Origin: Planctomycetaceae bacterium | GTDB taxonomy: Bacteria > Planctomycetota > Planctomycetia > Planctomycetales > Planctomycetaceae | NCBI GenBank assembly: GCA_002722955.1 | Contig: PBMZ01000081.1 | Span: 1-63,552 of the forward strand | Direction: 5' to 3' | Length of the DNA: 63,552 bases | Position numbers and translations under genes: made by a program | Shown here: piece after piece, positions 36,760 through 45,186 of the stretch | How positions within the stretch are numbered: position 1 is the first letter of the stretch | Layout of the letters: each line of letters starts with the position of its first letter | Notes under the pieces: model-generated | Databases searched by the model: none | What the model saw: only the letters and a program-made list of their open reading frames with translations | Told to the model about the DNA's origin: nothing

Positions 36760-38192
36760 AAAAGTTTAACGGCAAGCCAAAGGCGCCTGCGTCCGCTCAC
36801 CCGCGGCAAGTAGGCTGGACCAAGCGAAGCGCCATTTCGGCAGAACGCGCGGTTGACGTTGAACGCTGCGACCCTCGACTTGCCGGAACAGCGCTTCACT
36901 TTGTCCGGCCTACTTTGACTCTTTTGTTGATGGCACAGCTCTCGTTGGCTTCCGATCCCATTGAGATCAACGGCACGACGATGGGCACGATTACCTATCA
37001 GGTCAAAATCGATGCAATTCCTGAGGGCATGTCGCTCGAACAACTTTCCGGCGAAGTCGATAACGCTCTCAAGCAAATCAACGATCGGATGTCGACATAT
37101 CAGCCGGACTCCGAGCTCTCGAGATTCAACGACTCGACAGATGTTGGCGAATGGTTCGAGGTCTCAGCCGACACGCTCAAGGTCGCGAAAACAGCACTCC
37201 GCGCGAGCGAGGAAACTGGTGGTGCGTTTGATGTCACCGTCGGGCCGCTTTTGAAACTCTGGAACTTCGGCACGGATCGCGGCGAGTTTTCTATTCCGGA
37301 TCAAACTGCAATCGACGCCGCGAAGGGAAACACGGGATTTCAGCACATCAAGGTTCGAGACGATCCGCCCGCGTTGATGAAGTCAAAAGCGGAAATCCGC
37401 ATCAACCTATCAGCAATTGCCAAGGGCTATGCTGTCGATGTTGTCGCTCGATTATTGGAAGAGCAAAGTGTCAACGCATACCTTGTCGAAATCGGCGGCG
37501 AGATGCGGTCGCGTGGCAAGAAACCGGACGGCGAGCCTTGGATCATCGGCATCGAAAAACCACTCGATGACGCGCGAGCGATCTTGAAGGCCGTGCCACT
37601 CGACGGTCAGGCGATCGCGACATCCGGTGATTATCGCAATTTCTATCTTCATGAAGGTGTGCGGTATTCTCACACGATCGATCCGCGCAACGGGCGACCG
37701 ATTGAGCATGGAGTGGCTTCGGTGTCGGTGATTACGGACCAATGCATGCTCGCCGATGCCTGGGCCACATCACTTATGGTACTCGGACCGGAAGCGGGAT
37801 ATACTTGGGCCCTCGATCGGAACCTTGCCGTGCTGATGATTCTGCGCGGTGAACATGGTTGGATCGAGAAGGCAACCCCGCGTTTCCTGGAACTGGCCGA
37901 GGTGGCTGATCCCGCTACCGGTAACAACATCGCTGGCACGGCCGACGAGGTCACTCCCGACGAACCATCACCAGCGACGGCGACTTATCTGCCCGTCTTT
38001 GTGATTTTCCTCGCGGCGATTGCCTTGATGGCAGTCGGCGTGATTGTGAGCAACCGTCGAATCAAGGGAAGCTGCGGAGGCTTGTCCGGAATGAAGGACG
38101 CGTCCGGCAACTCGATCTGCGATGCGTGCACCGTGCCGTCGGATCAATGTTCGGGTGTGCCACAAGAAGATGTGACTGACACGTCGGGTTAG
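36756..38192 (+). CDS. apbE: FAD:protein FMN transferase ApbE fused to an NqrM-like tail
   Basis: 478 residues from the ATG at 36756; other starts are 36720 and 36930. The ApbE domain (from about residue 65) has [63 protein letters not shown] and [16 protein letters not shown]. It attaches FMN to Thr of NqrB and NqrC. After it, a membrane helix ([18 protein letters not shown]) leads into [11 protein letters not shown] and a Cys cluster (CDAC, QC), the pattern of NqrM (DUF539), needed for Na+-NQR iron-site maturation. The first 60 residues are translated from two palindromic repeats. Confidence 0.88.
   Translation: MKKFNGKPKAPASAHPRQVGWTKRSAISAERAVDVERCDPRLAGTALHFVRPTLTLLLMAQLSLASDPIEINGTTMGTITYQVKIDAIPEGMSLEQLSGEVDNALKQINDRMSTYQPDSELSRFNDSTDVGEWFEVSADTLKVAKTALRASEETGGAFDVTVGPLLKLWNFGTDRGEFSIPDQTAIDAAKGNTGFQHIKVRDDPPALMKSKAEIRINLSAIAKGYAVDVVARLLEEQSVNAYLVEIGGEMRSRGKKPDGEPWIIGIEKPLDDARAILKAVPLDGQAIATSGDYRNFYLHEGVRYSHTIDPRNGRPIEHGVASVSVITDQCMLADAWATSLMVLGPEAGYTWALDRNLAVLMILRGEHGWIEKATPRFLELAEVADPATGNNIAGTADEVTPDEPSPATATYLPVFVIFLAAIALMAVGVIVSNRRIKGSCGGLSGMKDASGNSICDACTVPSDQCSGVPQEDVTDTSG
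36764..36913. repeat. Compound repeat (families F and G) inside the apbE 5' coding region
   Basis: Starts with a family F end (GTTTAACGGCAAGCC then AAAGGCGCCTGCG) at 36764. From 36810 to 36913 there is an inverted repeat: left GTAGGCTGGACCAAGCGAAG, right complement GTAGGCCGGACAAAGTGAAG. The reading frame from 36756 passes through both without a stop. Confidence 0.7.
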
Positions 38193-38218
38193 AGTAAGAT
38201 GCTGCATGGAGAACAGCA

Positions 38219-39538
38219 ATGAGCAACGGATTGGAACAACGAATCAACGATCAGTCGGCCAAGATCGGCATCATCGGGCTTGGCTATGTCGGCTTGCCGC
38301 TGATCAACGCGTTTATCAAAGCCGGCTTCGGCACGATTGGCTTCGACGTTGATCAACGCAAGGTTGATATGCTCAACGTCGGCCAAAGCTACATCAAGCA
38401 CATCGACGGCCTGGCCGTTTCTGAATGGATCGAACGTGGCATGTTCGAGCCGACGTCAGACATGAGCCGTTTGGTCGAAGCTGATGCACTACTGATTTGC
38501 GTGCCAACACCACTGAACGACAGTCGCGATCCCGACTTGGCTTACGTCGAGGGCACAGCCGAATCAGTCTCGAAAACATTGCGACCAGGACAAATCGTGG
38601 TGCTGGAAAGTACCACTTACCCCACAACCACACGAGACGTGCTGCAACCGATCCTCGAAAAGAGCGGTTTGAAAGCGGGCGAAGATTTCTACCTCGCCTA
38701 CAGCCCCGAGCGTGAAGATCCCGGCAATCCGGACTTCTCCGCCGCAGGCATCCCCAAAGTCGTTGGCGGTATCGATAGCGAAAGCTGCCGCCTAGCCGAA
38801 CTGCTCTACAGCCAATCCATCGTGAAGGTCATCCCAGTCGGTACGCCTGAAATTGCGGAAGCTTGCAAGATTCTCGAGAACACCTATCGCGCCGTGAACA
38901 TCGCTTTGGTCAATGAATTGAAAGTCTTGTTCGACCGCATGGGCATCGACGTTTGGGAAGTCATCGACGCGGCCAAGACGAAGCCTTTCGGATTCCAAGC
39001 GTTCTATCCGGGACCAGGATTGGGCGGTCACTGCATCCCCATCGATCCGTTCTACTTGACCTGGCTGGCTCGTAAACAGGGACTCGCCACACGTTTCATT
39101 GAGTTGGCCGGTGAAGTCAACTCGCGCATGCCCGAATACGTGGTCTCGCAATTGATGGAGTTCTTGAACGAAGAAGGCAAAGCTCTCAAAGGCAGCAAGA
39201 TTTGCATGCTGGGCGTCGCCTACAAGAAGGATGTGGACGATCCTCGCGAGAGTCCGTCGTTCGTACTGATGGACTTACTTCTGGAACGAGGCGTCGAGCT
39301 GACTTACAACGACCCCCACGTCCCGCAATTGCCTAAGATGCGACACCACGATGTCCCCGACTTGAGCAGCAGCGAGCTAACCCCCGAGTTCCTCGCCAGC
39401 CAAGACTGCGTCCTGATCGCCACAGATCACTCGGCCTACGACTACGATTTCATCGTGCACAACTCGCGCATGGTGCTCGATACGCGTAACGCGACCAAGA
39501 ATGTGTGTGATGGGCGGGAAAAGATTCGCAAGGCCTAG
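38219..39538 (+). CDS. Nucleotide-sugar dehydrogenase (UDP-GlcNAc/ManNAc 6-dehydrogenase type)
   Basis: 439 residues. The NAD-binding Rossmann motif GLGYVGLPL, the middle YSPERED(PG) segment, and the catalytic Cys in GPGLGGHCIPIDP are clear, and the C-terminal domain has GVAYKKDVDDPRESPS. The pattern is closer to WbpA/WecC than to UDP-glucose dehydrogenase. The product is a uronic sugar nucleotide for surface polysaccharide. It starts 27 bp after apbE. Confidence 0.92.
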   Translation: MSNGLEQRINDQSAKIGIIGLGYVGLPLINAFIKAGFGTIGFDVDQRKVDMLNVGQSYIKHIDGLAVSEWIERGMFEPTSDMSRLVEADALLICVPTPLNDSRDPDLAYVEGTAESVSKTLRPGQIVVLESTTYPTTTRDVLQPILEKSGLKAGEDFYLAYSPEREDPGNPDFSAAGIPKVVGGIDSESCRLAELLYSQSIVKVIPVGTPEIAEACKILENTYRAVNIALVNELKVLFDRMGIDVWEVIDAAKTKPFGFQAFYPGPGLGGHCIPIDPFYLTWLARKQGLATRFIELAGEVNSRMPEYVVSQLMEFLNEEGKALKGSKICMLGVAYKKDVDDPRESPSFVLMDLLLERGVELTYNDPHVPQLPKMRHHDVPDLSSSELTPEFLASQDCVLIATDHSAYDYDFIVHNSRMVLDTRNATKNVCDGREKIRKA

Positions 39539-39618
39539 AATCGCTGAACCAACAATACAATTCGAGTGTCATGCACAGGCGTTGTTGCGAGTTGCGTGAA
39601 GCTCTTGAGGAACGACGG

Positions 39619-40626
39619 ATGCTTGAAGTTGCACCAGATATTTTGCAGTTGGGGTTAGCCTCGTCGGCCGTGGTGGCTCGCGGGGTGGATAACACCAAGA
39701 TTGCGCCCGAGCTGATTGCTTACCGGCGGCAAGTTGGCCAGCGGTTGGGTGGTTATTGGAAGAACCGTTCGGTCTCGTCACATCCAGCGATCGAAGAGTA
39801 TCACCGTATCCATTCAATGTTCGGCGTCGAGAACGAGCCGCCGGCTCCCGAAAAGCTGCTCTCCTTCATCCGTCGCAAACGTGACTTCACGTCAACCAGC
39901 GCGGTCGTGGATTCTTACAACATCGTCTCGACGAGAACATTGCTCTCCATCGGAGCCCATGATGTCTCGAAATTCCCGGCTCCGATCACGCTGCGAAAGA
40001 GTGAAGCTGACGACATCTACATCCCGCTGGGACAGACCGATCGCCAAGACGTCACCGGCGAGTACGCTTACATCGACGCGGACCGCAAAGTCATCTGTCG
40101 CCTTGAAGTTCTGCAAGGCGATCATTCCAAGGTAACTCGCGAGTCGACGGACATCGCGTTCTTCTTGCAAGGCAACGAGAAGATCGCACCAGCGACACTC
40201 TTGAAAGGGAGCTGGTTGCTGGTCGAGATGATCGAGAAGTTCTGCGGCGGCAAGGCCGAGCTAGTAGACTTTCTCGACGCGGGCGTTGTTAAAGTGACGG
40301 CTCCGCAAAAGCCCAACGTGTCTTTCGAGGAATTCAAGAGCCTGAATCTGAAGGTAGGAACTGTTCAAGCGGCTGCTCCACTGGAAAACAACTCGGCGCT
40401 GACGAATCTTACGGTGAGTGCCGATTCCGAGCGACAAGTGCTTGCCGTGTCATCGCAGTTGCCTGAAGACATCACCGGTCAGCGTGTCGTCTTAGCGACG
40501 GAATTGCATCCACTCGATATTGGTGATGTAACCTTCGATTCCTATCTGCTGAGCGTCAACACGGCGGAAACAACCGAAGCGATGAGCGTGGTTGCTGACA
40601 TTCCTGACGGCGTTCCGTTGTTCTAA
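39619..40626 (+). CDS. B3/B4-domain protein with C-terminal tRNA-binding (EMAPII-type) domain
   Basis: 335 residues from the ATG at 39619, which has GAGGA upstream; an ATG 16 codons earlier lacks one. Residues about 70-220 resemble the B3/B4 domain of phenylalanyl-tRNA synthetase beta (VVDSYNIVSTRTLLSIGAHD, EVLQGDHSKVTRESTDIAFF), the editing module that hydrolyses mischarged tRNA. Residues about 235-335 resemble the tRNA_bind OB-fold (FEEFKSLNLKVGTVQAA). It could be a free-standing aminoacyl-tRNA editing factor. metG follows 133 bp downstream. Confidence 0.8.
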   Translation: MLEVAPDILQLGLASSAVVARGVDNTKIAPELIAYRRQVGQRLGGYWKNRSVSSHPAIEEYHRIHSMFGVENEPPAPEKLLSFIRRKRDFTSTSAVVDSYNIVSTRTLLSIGAHDVSKFPAPITLRKSEADDIYIPLGQTDRQDVTGEYAYIDADRKVICRLEVLQGDHSKVTRESTDIAFFLQGNEKIAPATLLKGSWLLVEMIEKFCGGKAELVDFLDAGVVKVTAPQKPNVSFEEFKSLNLKVGTVQAAAPLENNSALTNLTVSADSERQVLAVSSQLPEDITGQRVVLATELHPLDIGDVTFDSYLLSVNTAETTEAMSVVADIPDGVPLF

Positions 40627-40647
40627 GCGTTGGCATGGCCCAGTTTT

Positions 40648-40721
40648 GGAACACTAATCTCCGCTAATCCGCACTAATCGAAGAGCATTTATTAGCGAGG
40701 ATTAGTGCAGATTAGCGTTCC
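40648..40721. repeat. Palindromic element, family E, between B3/B4 gene and metG
   Basis: Left GGAACACTAATCTCCGCTAA then TCCGCACTAATC; right GATTAGTGCAGATTAGCG then TTCC. The repeated unit CTAATC/GATTAG occurs several times in each arm. It is 22 bp past the previous stop and 39 bp before metG. Confidence 0.8.
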
Positions 40722-40759
40722 CAACAGACGTACTGAGACTGAATTAAGTCGAACACAAA

Positions 40760-42736
40760 ATGAAAAAACTACTTGTCACCAGTGCTCTGCCATACGCCAA
40801 CGGCCCGATCCATTTGGGTCACTTGGTCGAGTACATACAAACCGATATTTGGGTCCGCTACTGGCGACTCCGCGCACGCGATGCGATTTATCTCTGTGCG
40901 GATGACACGCATGGAACGCCGATCATGATTCGCGCTCGCGACGAGGGGATCCAGCCGGAAGAATTGATCGAGCGATCACATAAGAGCCACCGCGAGGACT
41001 TTGATCGATTTTACATTCAGTTTGATAACTACTACAGCACGCACTCAGAAGAAAACCGCGAGCTGTCGTCTGAGATTTACAATCAACTGAAAGCCGGCGG
41101 TCACATCGCCGAACGAAACATCGAACAAGCCTACTGCGTGCAATGCGGCATGTTTCTGCCGGACCGCTATATTCGCGGCGAGTGTCCCAAGTGCGGCGCC
41201 GAAGATCAATATGGTGACTCCTGCGAAATCTGCATGGCAACGTATACGTCGCGCGACTTGGTCGAACCGTTCTGCGCTGAATGTGCCATGTCCCCCGAGT
41301 GGCGCGAGTCCAAGCACTTGTTCTTTAAGCTTGGCGACTTCCAAGATCGCCTGAAAGACTGGCTCGACGCTGGTCACACGCAGGAGGAGATTGCGAACAA
41401 GCTGCGCGAATGGTTCGAGGATGGACTCAAAGACTGGGACATCTCGCGCGACGCCCCGTACTTTGGCTTCGAAATCCCGGGCGAGGAAAACAAGTATTTC
41501 TATGTCTGGCTGGATGCTCCCGTCGGCTACATGGCGTCCACCGCCGATTGGTGCAATCGCAATGGCGCCAACTTCGACGACTACTGGCGATCTGATGACA
41601 GCGAGGTCTATCATTTCATCGGCAAGGACATCACGTACTTCCACGCTTTGTTCTGGCCCGCGATGCTGATGGGCTCCGGCTTCCGCACGCCGACGCAGCT
41701 CTGCGTGCACGGTTTCTTAACTGTGGATGGCGCGAAGATGTCGAAGAGCCGTGGTACGTTCGTCAATGCGGCAACTTACCTCGAGCATCTCGATCCGCAG
41801 TACTTGCGTTACTACTATGCGACGAAATTGAATTCACGCGTCGAGGATATCGATCTCAGCTTCGATGACTTCGTCAGCCGTGTCGATTCCGATTTGGTCA
41901 ACAAGCTGGCCAACATTCCAAGCCGCGTACTTTCGATCGTCCACAAACGCTGTGGCGGCGAGCTTGCGGCGATGGACGAAACCGGCCGCGCGTTGTTCGA
42001 TCAAGTTCGCAGTCAAGCCGACAATGTTGGCGAACAATACGCGGCTCGCGAGTTCGCTCAAGTCACTCGCTCATTGAACGAGATGGCTGCCGATATCAAT
42101 ACGTACCTCAACGATCACATTCCGTGGACGGTCGCCAAGGAAGATCCGGCAGCGGCAAACATCGTACTCACATCAGCATTGAACGCGTTCAAGGTTGTTG
42201 CCACGTTGCTGAAACCGATCTTGCCCGAGTTCTCACAAAAAGTCGCCGACATGCTGAGGCTCGACGACTTGGCATGGGATGACCTCGACACAGTCTTAGA
42301 GAACTGTCCAGTCAACAAATACGACCGCTTGGCTGATCGAGTCGACCGCAAGAAGATCGACGCGATGGTCGAAGCCACGCGCGAGTCCTTTAGCCAAGCT
42401 GAAGACGTCGCCGCGCCAGTCCTAACAACGGACGCTCTGGTTGATTGCGCCTTCGAGACCATGCTGCTAGCATCGACCGAGCCGCTTACCGACACGGACA
42501 AACTGTCAAAACTGACCGTCACCGCACAAGACGGTCCACGACAAGTCATCGCCGGCCTCGGTCACGACGTCGCCGAAAGAGGCGTCGTCGGCAAGAACTT
42601 GCTGGTGCTAGCAAACCTCGAACCCAAAAAACTCCGAGGCCACGAGTCTCAAGGCATGATCCTAGCCGGCACGGTCGACGATGTTCCGATCCCCGTCCAA
42701 GTCCCCGATCCTCAAACCAGGTGCCATGTGGAATAG
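40760..42736 (+). CDS. metG: Methionyl-tRNA synthetase
   Basis: 658 residues. HLGH (residues 18-21) and KMSKS in GAKMSKSRGTF are the class I signatures. Four Cys pairs form the zinc knuckles (CVQC, CPKC, CEIC, CAEC). A C-terminal tRNA-binding domain starts at about residue 560 (LSKLTVTAQDGPRQVIAGLG, GRGHESQ-like RGHESQGMIL), giving the dimeric long form. It charges tRNA-Met in the cytoplasm. The upstream B3/B4 protein carries the same type of C-terminal domain. Confidence 0.97.
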   Translation: MKKLLVTSALPYANGPIHLGHLVEYIQTDIWVRYWRLRARDAIYLCADDTHGTPIMIRARDEGIQPEELIERSHKSHREDFDRFYIQFDNYYSTHSEENRELSSEIYNQLKAGGHIAERNIEQAYCVQCGMFLPDRYIRGECPKCGAEDQYGDSCEICMATYTSRDLVEPFCAECAMSPEWRESKHLFFKLGDFQDRLKDWLDAGHTQEEIANKLREWFEDGLKDWDISRDAPYFGFEIPGEENKYFYVWLDAPVGYMASTADWCNRNGANFDDYWRSDDSEVYHFIGKDITYFHALFWPAMLMGSGFRTPTQLCVHGFLTVDGAKMSKSRGTFVNAATYLEHLDPQYLRYYYATKLNSRVEDIDLSFDDFVSRVDSDLVNKLANIPSRVLSIVHKRCGGELAAMDETGRALFDQVRSQADNVGEQYAAREFAQVTRSLNEMAADINTYLNDHIPWTVAKEDPAAANIVLTSALNAFKVVATLLKPILPEFSQKVADMLRLDDLAWDDLDTVLENCPVNKYDRLADRVDRKKIDAMVEATRESFSQAEDVAAPVLTTDALVDCAFETMLLASTEPLTDTDKLSKLTVTAQDGPRQVIAGLGHDVAERGVVGKNLLVLANLEPKKLRGHESQGMILAGTVDDVPIPVQVPDPQTRCHVE

Positions 42737-42798
42737 GTTTGGTGTAGACTGAATTCGTTAACGTTGAATCCGGAACGGTCTTCTGGTGAGTCAATGCG

Positions 42799-43176
42799 AT
42801 GGGATTCGATCTTGTTAAGTTGGTTAATGCAGCACCTCTGGTAACCAGTGTAGTCGTTTTGGCTCAGCTTTACGTCTTGATGTTCGTCGTTCTCATGATT
42901 CCGTACATTGTGATTTGGATGATTGGGCGATGGGTTGCGTGTGAAGCTGACGATGCAACATTGAGTTCGTATAATCCCATTCTTGAAATCTCTACCGGTG
43001 CACTGATTGGTTCAACAATCAGCTCGTGGATTTTCTGGAATGTTCCTTGCTACACGTTTTAGTTGGCTCCGATTTACTACTGGTGCAGGGTTGCCATTGT
43101 ATCGTCAGTGACCGGCGTGGGCTTGCTGGCTTATCAATTCTTCAGAAGACGCGAATCAGATAGCAGATTCTTGTGA
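42799..43176 (+). pseudogene. Small membrane protein interrupted by an in-frame TAG
   Basis: The ATG at 42799 opens 87 codons with hydrophobic stretches LVTSVVVLAQLYVLMFVVLM and LIGSTISSWIFW. A TAG at 43060-43062 follows, but the same frame continues for 37 more codons with another clear membrane segment (VAIVSSVTGVGLLAYQFF) and a basic end (RRRES), stopping at TGA 43174-43176. The continuation argues for one protein of about 125 residues with a nonsense mutation. No family is recognised. Confidence 0.5.
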
Positions 43177-43201
43177 TCGCATTAGATTAGAGGTACGTCG
43201 C

Positions 43202-43334
43202 TTGAATGTAGAACTCAAAGAGTTTTCCTGGGGAAGGATGATCGCAGCCGTGCGCGAGCGAATGTTGTGTGCGACGGTGGCACTCCGCTATCGCTGATCG
43301 CTTGCAAGAGCTACTTGATGACCCAGACGGTTAG
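43202..43334 (+). pseudogene. Remnant of a nucleotidyltransferase-type gene with internal deletion
   Basis: The start of a frame reads WGRMIAAVRERMLCATVAL, which I recognise as the N-terminus of a family of nucleotidyltransferase-fold proteins common in planctomycetes, but it stops at 43297. A second frame immediately overlapping gives AIADRLQELLDDPDG and a stop at 43334, resembling the C-terminus of the same family. The middle of the gene is missing. Recognition is from memory of the family and is tentative. Confidence 0.35.
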
Positions 43335-43357
43335 ATCAAGAAACAAAAGGACGCATC

Positions 43358-43609
43358 ATGTCCCTAACTATTCCAGATCAATGGCTTGCCGAGGCAGGAA
43401 TTACCGAACAAGAAGCGCGGCTCGAATTGGCGTGTCGGCTGTACGATTCTGGACAATTGACATTGGCTCAAGGGATACGTTGGCCCGATGTAACACGAAC
43501 GGCGTTTGAGGACGCTTTGCTTGATCGCGGCTTGCCGATCCATAAACTATCAACGGAAGATTTGGCTCATGATTTGAAGTCGCTGATTTCGTTACAAGAG
43601 ATTCAATGA
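43358..43609 (+). CDS. UPF0175 family protein (antitoxin-like)
   Basis: 83 residues. The pattern IPDQWLAEAGITEQEARLEL then ACRLYDSGQLTLAQGIRWPD matches UPF0175, small DNA-binding-like proteins often paired with PIN or other toxins. No PIN gene is adjacent; the next genes are HicB and HicA. It ends 7 bp before hicB, so the three may be cotranscribed. Confidence 0.8.
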   Translation: MSLTIPDQWLAEAGITEQEARLELACRLYDSGQLTLAQGIRWPDVTRTAFEDALLDRGLPIHKLSTEDLAHDLKSLISLQEIQ

Positions 43610-43616
43610 GTTAGCT

Positions 43617-43835
43617 ATGCGAAATTTCACCGCAATCGTTCAACGAGAAGACGACGGATGGGTTGCGACCTGTCCGGAAATCGACGTCGCTAGCCAAGGT
43701 GACACTGACGCTGAGGCGCTGGCGAATTTGCAGGAGGCGATCGAATTACTACTCGATGTGGCTAGCCCTGAAGAGCTTGAGGCTAGATTGAACAGTGACA
43801 CGTATCTCAAGACACTTGAGGTGAATGTTGGCTAA
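43617..43835 (+). CDS. hicB: HicB-like antitoxin
   Basis: 72 residues. FTAIVQREDDGWVATCPEID then VASQGDTDAEALANLQEAIE is the partial RNase H fold of HicB. No C-terminal DNA-binding domain is present, so it is the short form. It overlaps hicA by 11 bp and would neutralise it. Confidence 0.88.
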   Translation: MRNFTAIVQREDDGWVATCPEIDVASQGDTDAEALANLQEAIELLLDVASPEELEARLNSDTYLKTLEVNVG

Positions 43836-44055
43836 GCTGCGGCGACTGTCTGCACGCGAAGTTATCGCAATTTTAACCGCTCATGGATTCGTCGAAGCAA
43901 GACAACGCGGCAGCCACATTGCTTTACAAGCGACCGATGAGGACGACAAAACACCAACGGTGATTGTCCCGAATCACAAAGAAATTCGCACCGGAACATT
44001 GCGATCGATCATTCGCCAAAGTCAGTTGCCGCGTGAATTATTCGAGTCAGAATGA
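43825..44055 (+). CDS. hicA: HicA-like mRNA interferase toxin
   Basis: 76 residues. LSAREVIAILTAHGFVEARQ then RGSHIALQ carries the catalytic His (H31) of HicA; the C-terminal VPNHKEIRTGTLRSIIRQ completes the double-stranded-RNA-binding-like fold. HicA cleaves mRNA and tmRNA when HicB is lost. Order is antitoxin first. Its last codon overlaps the start of the molybdenum-domain gene by 4 bp. Confidence 0.88.
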   Translation: MLAKLRRLSAREVIAILTAHGFVEARQRGSHIALQATDEDDKTPTVIVPNHKEIRTGTLRSIIRQSQLPRELFESE

Positions 44056-45119
44056 ACAAATCGAATCAACTGCCGCCGAATCAGCAATTGGCTGCCCCTG
44101 GGAAGTGGCCTTTCGTCGGTGAACGTGAGCCTCGAAAGTCGGACGCTGCTTGGATTGTTTCGGTGGAAGGGCTTGTTGAAGAGCCTCGGACTTGGACTCT
44201 GGATGAGTTGCTTGCATTGCCGCAAGTTGAGCGGGCCGTCGACATTCACTGTGTGACTCGGTGGTTGAAGCTGGGGGCTCGATTTCGTGGGGTGTTGTTG
44301 AAAATGCTGCTTGAGCTGGCGCGGCCGAAGTTAGGAGCGGCTTATATCTCGTTTGTGGCTCGTAGCGAGCGGGATCATAGCACTTCGTTGCCGCTTGAAG
44401 ATGCTCTCGCATTAGAGACGTTGGTGGCGTTCGAGTACGAAGGCGAACCGCTCGACGTGACGCATGGCGGACCGGTGAGAACAATCGTTCCTGATCGATA
44501 TTTTTACAAGAGCTTGAAGTGGCTCGAGCGGATCGAGGTATTGGCGGAAGACCGGTTGGGCTATTGGGAAAACGGCATCGGCTATCACAACGTTGCCGAT
44601 CCTTGGCAAGAGCAACGTTTCATTGCGCCGAATTTGAAGTTGGCCGAGGTTCGCGATTTGATGGAAAGACGAGATTTCTCCGGCCGCGATTTACGCGGAA
44701 TCCAGTGCGAGAAACGTGATCTTGCCGGTTTGAACGCGCGCGATGCGGCCTTGCGGGATGCTCACTTCGAGCGAGCGGACCTTTCCGAATCATGCTTTGT
44801 TGGCGCGAACCTTTCGAACGCGCACTTTCAAGGCGCGAAGCTGTGCAGTTCGAAGTTTGCCGAAGATGGTAAGTCGAGTGCCGACGCCGAGGGCGCCAAC
44901 TTTTGTGGCGCCGACTTGCGGGCGGCGGACCTTCGAGGTGTGTCATTATTTGGAGCGACGTTCTTCCCGCTCTCGCCGCGTGAACCTTGGGGGCCGGCGT
45001 TCTTTGACAAGTGGACTCGCATCGATGAGGCTGCCATTCAGACTTTGGCGGCGACTCCAGAACAAGAATCTTATGTTCGAGGCGTGTTAAGCTTGTTGCA
45101 CGACGACCGGAGTGAGTAA
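44052..45119 (+). CDS. Sulfite-oxidase-fold molybdopterin protein fused to pentapeptide repeats
   Basis: 355 residues. Residues about 30-190 are an Oxidored_molyb domain: WTLDELLALPQVERAVDIHC then VTRW, with C67 as the expected Mo-ligating cysteine, and GGPVRTIVPDRYFYKSLKWL. Residues about 205-310 are pentapeptide repeats (DLRGIQCEKRDLAGLNARDA, ADLSESCFVGANLSNAHF). No signal peptide is present. Reaction unknown. It overlaps hicA (ATGA), an odd coupling of metabolism with a toxin gene. Confidence 0.85.
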   Translation: MNKSNQLPPNQQLAAPGKWPFVGEREPRKSDAAWIVSVEGLVEEPRTWTLDELLALPQVERAVDIHCVTRWLKLGARFRGVLLKMLLELARPKLGAAYISFVARSERDHSTSLPLEDALALETLVAFEYEGEPLDVTHGGPVRTIVPDRYFYKSLKWLERIEVLAEDRLGYWENGIGYHNVADPWQEQRFIAPNLKLAEVRDLMERRDFSGRDLRGIQCEKRDLAGLNARDAALRDAHFERADLSESCFVGANLSNAHFQGAKLCSSKFAEDGKSSADAEGANFCGADLRAADLRGVSLFGATFFPLSPREPWGPAFFDKWTRIDEAAIQTLAATPEQESYVRGVLSLLHDDRSE

Positions 45120-45186
45120 CTTAGTAGCTTGTCCTGTGCTACGACCGGGTGGCTGTGTTGCTACTTCTGCTAAGAACTGCTTGAAC

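Noticed and set aside
42799..43176. Pyrrolysine or suppressor readthrough at the TAG
   Set aside because: A single amber in a small gene with no tRNA-Pyl or pyl genes in view is better explained by mutation.
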